Made by a program: the position numbers and the translations under genes. The notes under the pieces were generated by a model. That model was not told the DNA's origin and ran no database searches. It saw only the letters and a list, made by a program, of their open reading frames with translations. Below, one piece after another: positions 57,805 through 64,000 of a stretch of DNA of 64,000 nucleotides (positions are counted from its first letter, which is position 1; each line of letters starts with the position of its first letter). Source of the DNA: Saccopteryx bilineata (taxonomy: Eukaryota > Chordata > Mammalia > Chiroptera > Emballonuridae); the NCBI RefSeq assembly GCF_036850765.1, contig NC_089495.1:117637033-117701032 (forward strand), given 5' to 3'.

Positions 57805-60135
57805 AGGAGGCTAGTGATGTCAGAGAAATGGCACCGTTGAGGGGTGCTCCCAATATCTCCCCCTGAAATTTCAATAAATTCAACAACTAGAGACAGAGAA
57901 ACAATCTCAGGAGCATCTGAAATATACATATACCAAACAAAGATACAATTGGGAGAAAAGGTAGCTGAATATATAATCCATTCTGAAGGAAATAAGACAG
58001 AGAACAGAGTATTCTACTTTTCTCACTGATCTGAGGAAGAGCTTCTTTCACTTAAAACTGAAAGAAAAGAGGATTAGGGGCAAGGGAAGAAGCTGGCCAG
58101 GGCAGATGATCAAGCCAAGGAGAAAGCGCACCGGTAGCTCAGCCTAGGATCGCAGACGCGGAGCTAGCGCCAGCGGCAGACTCCAGCGGAGGTGGCCGGA
58201 GTGGGTTGCCTGCAGAGGCTGGCACCAGAGCGGCTTTGGGCTTCGTTTGCTTCCGGTCTGCGATCGCAGGTGATATGCAAGTGGCTCCACCTGGCGCCTC
58301 TGACATAGGTGTTTGCGGGTGGAGAGGCTAAGCCAGAGACTGTCAGTAGTGGACTTCTGTGTGGGCTGTAGCCAGAGTTTATGTGTGGTCCTGGCTCCCC
58401 GACCAACAGAACAGGAAGTGCACAAGGGCCGGGTTCCCTAGGCCTGGACCTGTCTGGGAGGGGCGCCTCCACCAGCCAATACAAGTTACAAAGAGCATTC
58501 CCACGGAGCAGACCCAAGAGCATGGCAGAAGTTGTGGAGATGGGCTGCACATTTCCAAACAAGGCACAAGGGAGAAAAGCCTGTGGAGATTAGACCCACG
58601 GAGCGCTGAGGCAAACTAGACATGCCTGGGAGCCCTTAGAAAGGCACCTGAACAGCAATCAGCTCCCTACCCTGCTTGCTTATACTGACAGCTCTGGTTG
58701 GCAAAGCCTTACCCAGAACTGTGCTTTGAGCAGACCTGGAGGAGGGGTTTGGCAGCTCTTAGGGCCTCTTGCTCTGCAAGCAGTGGCTGGGGCAACTTCC
58801 TGAGAGCTGATATAAATTATAAAGGACATTCCCGCAGAGCAGACCTCCAAGAGCACTGGGGAACGTGTGAGGGCTGGGCTGAGGGCTAACAGAGCATAAG
58901 GGAGAAAATCTGTAGAGATTAGACCCGTGGAGCGCTGAGGCATACTAGACATGCCCGGGGCCTTTAGAAAGGCGCTTGATCTGCAATTGGCTCCCAGTGT
59001 GTGGCATGCTAAGATGTGCTAGACCTGTCTGCTGGCCCTTAGAAAGATGTTAGATATGCAATTGACTCCCAGCCCTGCCTCTCTCGCTGGTGGCTCTGGT
59101 TGGCAAAGCCTTACCCAGAATTGTGCTTTGAGCAGTGTTGGAGGGGAGACTTGGCAGCTCTTAGGGCCTCTTAATCTGCAAGCAGTGGCTGGGGCAACAT
59201 CACAGCTGAGTCCCCAGGCTGCTGGATCAGAAAGGAGAGACGTGCGGAGAGGCACCTGGAAAACTGACCCTCCCATTGCCAGAGCCTGTAAACCCTAACA
59301 AGCCCCGCCTACCAACAGGACTAAAGCCTAGCTTACATCATCACCATAGTGACAGATCAATTCCAAATCTCTACTCAAGAGTGCCACAGGGGCAAAGCCT
59401 GTGGTACAGCATCACTTGCCGAAAAGTAAAAAAAAAAAAAAAAAAAAAACATAAAAAGAATCAACCTCTCAAACCGGGAAAAATTACATTTTTTATAACT
59501 TTTTTCCATTTCTTTTTTTTTTTTTAATTTTATTTATTCATTTTTAGAGAGGAGAGAGACACACAGAGAGAGAGAAGGGGGAAGGAGCCAGAAGCATCAA
59601 CTCCCATATGTGCCTTGACCAGGCAAGCCCAGGGTTTCGAATCGGCGACCTCAGCATTTCCAGGTCGATGCTTTATCCACTGCGCCACCACAGGTCAGGC
59701 TTTATTGTTTTTTTTCCATCTTTTTTTTCCCCCACTTTGGTCATTTTATCTTCTTTCCATCATATTCTTTTATTTTCATTTTGAAAGTCATTACCCATAG
59801 GTATTACATTTCCCATTCTTGTTTTTTTTATGAGGGCTACATTTCAAAAACCTTAACCTTTTTTTTTTCTTTCCTCTTTTACTTTTTCTCTCATTCGATT
59901 GTCATTTAAAACCAAAATATTTTATTCTGGATTCATATATTTTCCTGGTGGCATTTTGTGTGTTTTTTACTTCGTTTTTTATCTTTGTCATTTTCACCCA
60001 GCTCTGGCTCTCCATTCTATGTAGTTTTTGTTCCACGTAGCATAAGAAAATTTTCAATTTTCACTGCATTTTCTCAATTCTTTTAATCATCTCTTATTAG
60101 TGTTATTAACAATACCACTCTCCAATGCAATTAAG
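57805..60135 (+). mobile_element. L1 5'UTR with repeated promoter-like units
   Basis: GC-rich at 58.1-59.3 kb, directly upstream of an ORF1-like region. It contains repeated blocks: 'tctggttggcaaagccttac' at 58,694 and 59,094; 'cttagggcctctt' at 58,759 and 59,159; 'gattagacccacggagcgct' at 58,589 and its variant at 58,917. This resembles monomer-type L1 promoters. Confidence 0.7.
59515..59703 (-). mobile_element. Bat SINE type C inserted in L1 5'UTR
   Basis: On minus: gcctgacctgtggtggcgca head, 'gataaagcatcgacctgg', 'attcgaaaccctgggcttgc', 'ctggtcaaggcacatatggg', ending in a CT-rich/A tail. Same family as 11,994. T-rich flanks hide the target duplication. Confidence 0.88.
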
Positions 60136-61072
60136 GAAAAAGAAATCAAATATCATGGATACAAAAGACAGAGATGTAGCTCAGACAAATGAGGAAAAAT
60201 CTCTAGAAAAAAATTTCAATTGCTTGGAAACCTTGGAATTAAATGACAGAGAATAAAACATTGAAGCCCTAGAAATACTCAGGAAAATACAGGAAAGCGC
60301 AAAAAGGCAATTTAGAGAGCTCAAAAAACAATTCAATGAACAAAAATAATACATCACCAAGAAAATTGAAACTGAAAATAAATCAAACAGAGATAAAAAA
60401 AAAAACTCAATACATGAACTAAAAAATAAGGTAACAAGCTTAGCTAATAGAATAGGCCAGGTAGAGGAGAGAATTAGTGACATAGAAGACAGGCAACTAG
60501 AGACACTACAGAGAGAAGAGGAGAGAGACTCACAAATTTAAAAAAAATGAGAAAGCCCTACAGGAATTGTCTAATTCCATCAGAAAGAGCAACATATGAA
60601 TAATGCGTATATCAGAAGAAGAAGAGAGAGAAAATGGAATGGAGAACATATTCAAACAAATAATAAACAAAAACTTCCCAAGCCTGTAGAAAAAACTAGA
60701 GACTTGAATTCAAGAAGCAAACAGAACACCAAGTTATCTTAACCCAAACAAATCTACTCCAAGGCAGTTCTTAATGAAATTATCACAAACTAATAACAAA
60801 GAAAATATCCTAAAGGCAGCCAGGGAAAAGAAGAATAAAATATTTAAAGCAAGGCCCATTGTGTAATCATCAGATTTTGTAGCAGAAACTCTAGAAGCCA
60901 GAAGAGAGTGGACCCCAGTATTTAAAGTTCTGAAAGAGGAAATTCCAGCCAAGAATACTATATCCATCAAAGCTATCCTTCAAATATGAAGGGGAAATAA
61001 AAACATTCACAGATTCAGAAAAGATGAGAGAATTTATCACCAGAAAACTGCCACTTCAGGAAATACTGAAGG
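60136..61072 (+). pseudogene. L1 ORF1 (RNA-binding coiled-coil protein), broken
   Basis: Begins near atggatacaaaagacagaga. It is Lys/Glu-rich with a heptad-like stretch (QFRELKKQFNEQ, LKNKVTSLANRIGQVEERI). The later part ('ctaaaggcagccagggaaaa', 'agaaactctagaagccagaa', 'aatactatatccatcaaagc') matches old mammalian L1M-type ORF1 sequence as I recall it. Multiple in-frame stops; cannot make the protein. Confidence 0.75.
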
Positions 61073-61419
61073 GGGTTATCAGACCAGATAAAAAGAACAA
61101 AACAAAACAAAAGCACAAGTAAAAGCTCCAACAAGACCACAATAAAAACAGGATTAATCTGTGACAACAAAAAGATTAACAGTAGCAAAGGAGGATGGAG
61201 TGCAGAAGCACTTATAAGATAACTACTACAATGAATATGATATGTCTCCTTTCTATTAATAGTAACCACCCCTGAAAAAACCACTACAGAAACATATGGC
61301 TTAAAAAAAGAAGAATCAGAGGAAATAAGTATGGAATACAACCAAACAAAAACAAATGACAGAAAAACAAAAAAGAATAACCAAACAAGATACAGAGCTA
61401 TAAGAAAGCAATATATAAA

Positions 61420-61677
61420 ATGGCAATAGGAAACCCTCAAGTGTCATTAATTACACTAAATGTAAATGGATTGAACTCACCAATAAAAAGACAGAGAGTA
61501 GCTGAATGGATTAAAAAAGAAAATCCAACTGTATGCTGCCTTCAAGAAACACATCCAAGCTTCAAGGATAAAAACAAATTCAAAGTGAAAGGTTGGAAAA
61601 CGATTCTCTCTTCAAGCAAATAACATCCAAAGAAAAGCAGGTATAGCCATACTTATATCTAACAATGACTTTGACTT
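61420..61677 (+). pseudogene. L1 ORF2 start: N-terminal endonuclease domain, truncated
   Basis: Opens MAIGNPQVSLITLNVNGLNS, the apurinic/apyrimidinic-type endonuclease N terminus (LNVNGL with the metal-binding Asn), then CCLQETHPSFKDK with the catalytic Glu in LQETH. It stops at TAA (61,621-61,623) after 67 residues. Homology resumes in another frame ('agaaaagcaggtatagccat' = RKAGIAI) and ends abruptly at 61,677. Confidence 0.9.
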
Positions 61678-64000
61678 TTGGGGGTATATACTCAGCTGGT
61701 TCATATGGTAGTTCTATTCTTGATTTTTTGAGGAACCGCCATATTTTCTTCCATAATGGTTGTACTACTTTACATTCCCACCAACACATAATGAGGGTTC
61801 CTTTTTCTCCGCAGACTCTCCAACACTTGTTGTTACCTGTCTTGTTGATACAACCAATCTAACAGGTGTGAGGTGGTATCTCATTGTAGTTTTGATTTGC
61901 ATTTCTCTAGTAGCTAGTGAAGATGAGCATCTTTTCATATATCTGTTGGCTATTTATATTTCTTCCTGGGAGAAGTGTCTGTTCATGTCCTCTTCCCATT
62001 TTTTTATTGGATTGTTTGCTTGTTTGTTGTTGAGTTTTGTGAGTTCTTTGTATATTTTGGATATTAGACCCTTCTCTGAGCTCTTGTTTAAAAATATCAA
62101 CTCCCATTTAGTCAGCTGTCTGTTTGTTTTGTTGTCAATTTCTTTTGCAGTGCAAAAGTTTCTTAGTCTGATATAGTCCCATTTATTTATCTTTGCCTTT
62201 ACTTCCTTGCCTTTGGAGTCAAATTCATAAAGTGTTCTTTGTAACCAAGGTCCATGAGTTTAGTATCTATGCTTTCTTTTATGTATTTTATTGTTTCAGG
62301 TCCTATATTTAGGTCTTGGATCCATTTTGAATTAATTTTAGTACAAGGGGACAAACTGTAGTCGAGTTTCATTCTTTTGCACGTGGCTTTACAGTTTTCC
62401 CAGCACCATTTATTGAAGAGGCTTTCTTTTCTCCATTGTGTGTTTTTGGCTCCTTTATCAAAGACGATTTGACCATATACATGTGGTTTTATTTCCAGGC
62501 TGTCTATTCTGTTCCATTGGTCTGAGTGTCTATTTTTCTGCTAATACTATGTGGTTTTGATTATCGTGACTCTATAGTATAATTTGAAGTCAGGTATTGT
62601 AATGCCCCAGCTTCATTCTTTTTCCTTAGGATTACTTTGGCTATTCGGGGGTTTTTATAGTTCCATGTAAACCTGAAGATTTTTTATTCCATTTCTTTTA
62701 AAAATGACATTGGATTTTTGATGGGAATTGCATTAAATTTGTATATTGCTTTGGGTAATACGGTCATTTTAACTATATTTATTCTTCCTATCCAAGAAGA
62801 AGGAATATTTTCCCATTTCATTGTATCTTTTTTGATTTCCCTTAACAGGTAGTTTTCATTATATAGGTCCTTTACATTTTGTTATGTTTATTCCTAGGTG
62901 TTTTTTTTGTTGTGGCAACCGTAAAAGGGATTATTTTTTTCAGTTCATTTTCTGAAGTTTCATTGTTGGCATAAACAACGGCAATAGACTTCTGTATATT
63001 AATTTTGTATCCTGTGACCTTACTGTATTGGTTTATTGTTTCTAATAGTCTTTTTGTGGAGTCTTTGGGGTTTTTGATATACAGGATCATATCATCTGAC
63101 AAAAGTCATACCTTTACTTCTTCTTTCTCAATACGATTGCCTTTTATTTCTTTCTCTTGTCTGACTGCTCTGGATAGAACTTCCAGCACTATGCTGAATA
63201 AGAGTGGAGAGAGTGGGCAATCTTGTCTTCTTCCTGATTTTAAAGGAAAAATTTTCAGTTTAATGGCATTTAATATGATGTTAGCTGATGGTTTGTCATA
63301 AATGGCTTTTATTATGTTGAGATATTTTCCTTCTATACTCATTTTTTTAGTGTTTTAAACATAAAATGATGTATTTTATCAAATGCCTTTTCTGCTTTTA
63401 TTGATAGGAACATATGGTTTTTGTTGTTTTGTTGATAATGCTATGTTACATTAACTGTTTTACATATGTTGAATGTTCCTCGTGATGCCGAGGTGAATCC
63501 CACTTGTCATGATGAATTTTTTTTTTTCTTTTTTTTTTTTTCATTTTTCTGAAGCTGGAAACAGGGAGAGACAGTCAGACAGACTCCCGCATGCGCCCGA
63601 CCCGGATCCACCCGGCACGCCCACCATGGGGCAACACTCTGCCCACCAGGGGGTGATGCTCTGCCCATCCTGGGCATCGCCATGTTGCGACCAGAACCAC
63701 TCTAGCACCTGAGGCAGAGGCCACAGAGCCATCCCCAGCGCCCGGGCCATCTTTGCTCCAATGGAGCCTTGGCTGCAGGAGGGGAAGAGAGAGACAGAGA
63801 GGAAAGCACGGCGGAGGGGTGGAGAAGCAAATGGGCGCCTCTCCTGTGCGCCCTGGCCGGGAATCGAACCCGGGTCCTCCGCACTCTAGGCCGACGCTCT
63901 ACCACTGAACCAACTGGCCAGGGCCCGAATTATTTTTTTAATATGTTGCTGTATTCAATTTTCTAGTATTTTGTTTAGGATTTCAGCATCTCTCATTAGT
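61678..64000 (-). mobile_element. L1 ORF2, reverse transcriptase to C-terminal part, inverted and continuing off the edge
   Basis: Read on minus from the right edge: 'tgagagatgctgaaatccta' (before RT), [14 protein letters not shown] and [20 protein letters not shown] (RT), then [19 protein letters not shown] at the active site, ending with [19 protein letters not shown] near the ORF2 C terminus. The catalytic block reads SDD after a stop rather than intact FADD, so RT is dead. There is no 3'UTR or poly(A); it abuts the plus-strand L1 at 61,677. Confidence 0.9.
63515..63924 (-). mobile_element. Bat SINE type A1 nested in L1
   Basis: On minus: ggccctggccagttggttca head, 'gagtgcggaggacccgggtt', doubled 'ccctggtgggc' region, T-rich left end. 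L1 homology continues on both sides. The target duplication (about gaatt-T-rich) is hard to delimit in the T runs. Confidence 0.93.

Noticed and set aside
57805..61677. Active full-length L1
   Set aside because: ORF1 has multiple stops, ORF2 is truncated and joined to inverted sequence, and a SINE interrupts the 5'UTR.
61678..63500. Classical twin-primed L1 inversion
   Set aside because: The order is 5' part sense then 3' part inverted with no 3'UTR or poly(A) at the junction, opposite to what twin priming produces.

Overview
This is vertebrate, specifically mammalian and almost certainly bat, genomic DNA. Most of it is intron of one gene, crowded with retrotransposons and DNA transposons. 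The bat call rests on the SINEs. Nearly every one is tRNA-headed in the manner of chiropteran Ves and Rhin-type SINEs, with intact pol III A and B boxes and a head reading gccctggccggttggctcag. A second, longer family has gcctgaccaggcggtggc heads followed by repeated 'ggct(t)gagc' modules. The pair of families suggests a horseshoe/leaf-nosed-bat type (rhinolophoid) genome, but that finer placement is from memory and uncertain.

The only host coding sequence I can support is one 347-bp exon on the minus strand (54,766-55,112). It encodes the linker and most of the second doublecortin domain of DCLK1, a microtubule-binding kinase. Both splice sites are canonical and the frame is open. The gene runs right to left: 55,113-64,000 is the intron upstream of this exon, and 1-54,765 reads as the intron downstream. 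I found no other DCLK1 exon.

Layout. 1-18,600: intron with type A, B and C SINEs, several MIR copies, an L2 fragment (about 7.6-8.2 kb), a 571-bp TA-flanked DNA transposon (14.26 kb) and a MaLR LTR (14.98 kb). 18,626-20,490: a 52-bp minisatellite of about 36 units. 20,980-23,350: MER20-like, an intact-looking hAT-type element with 8-bp target duplications, and a shorter deletion derivative of the 14.26-kb transposon. 24,900-26,140: two SINEs. 27,484-27,850: an old LTR with a (TG)n expansion inside. 32,520-35,360: a SINE nested in a SINE, a Ves SINE, and a SINE ending in a (GGGGA)n tract. 37-46 kb: SINEs (two stacked on one target site), MER5-like and piggyBac-like elements, a second MaLR LTR. 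48.57 kb: a 104-bp tandem duplication. 51,019-54,039: an LTR element with paired direct LTRs, a decayed coiled-coil ORF and a related solo LTR in reverse inside it. 54.8-55.1 kb: the DCLK1 exon. 56.1-64.0 kb: L1 material, comprising an ORF2 fragment, then a 5'UTR-ORF1-ORF2-start block in plus, abruptly joined to the 3' part of ORF2 in minus.

None of the mobile elements looks coding-competent. I see no undescribed molecular system. The strongest leads are the coiled-coil LTR element, the convergent L1 rearrangement, the parent/derivative DNA-transposon pair, and the triple target-site duplication around two SINEs. Family names are by eye; SINE limits are exact where target duplications are quoted and approximate elsewhere.
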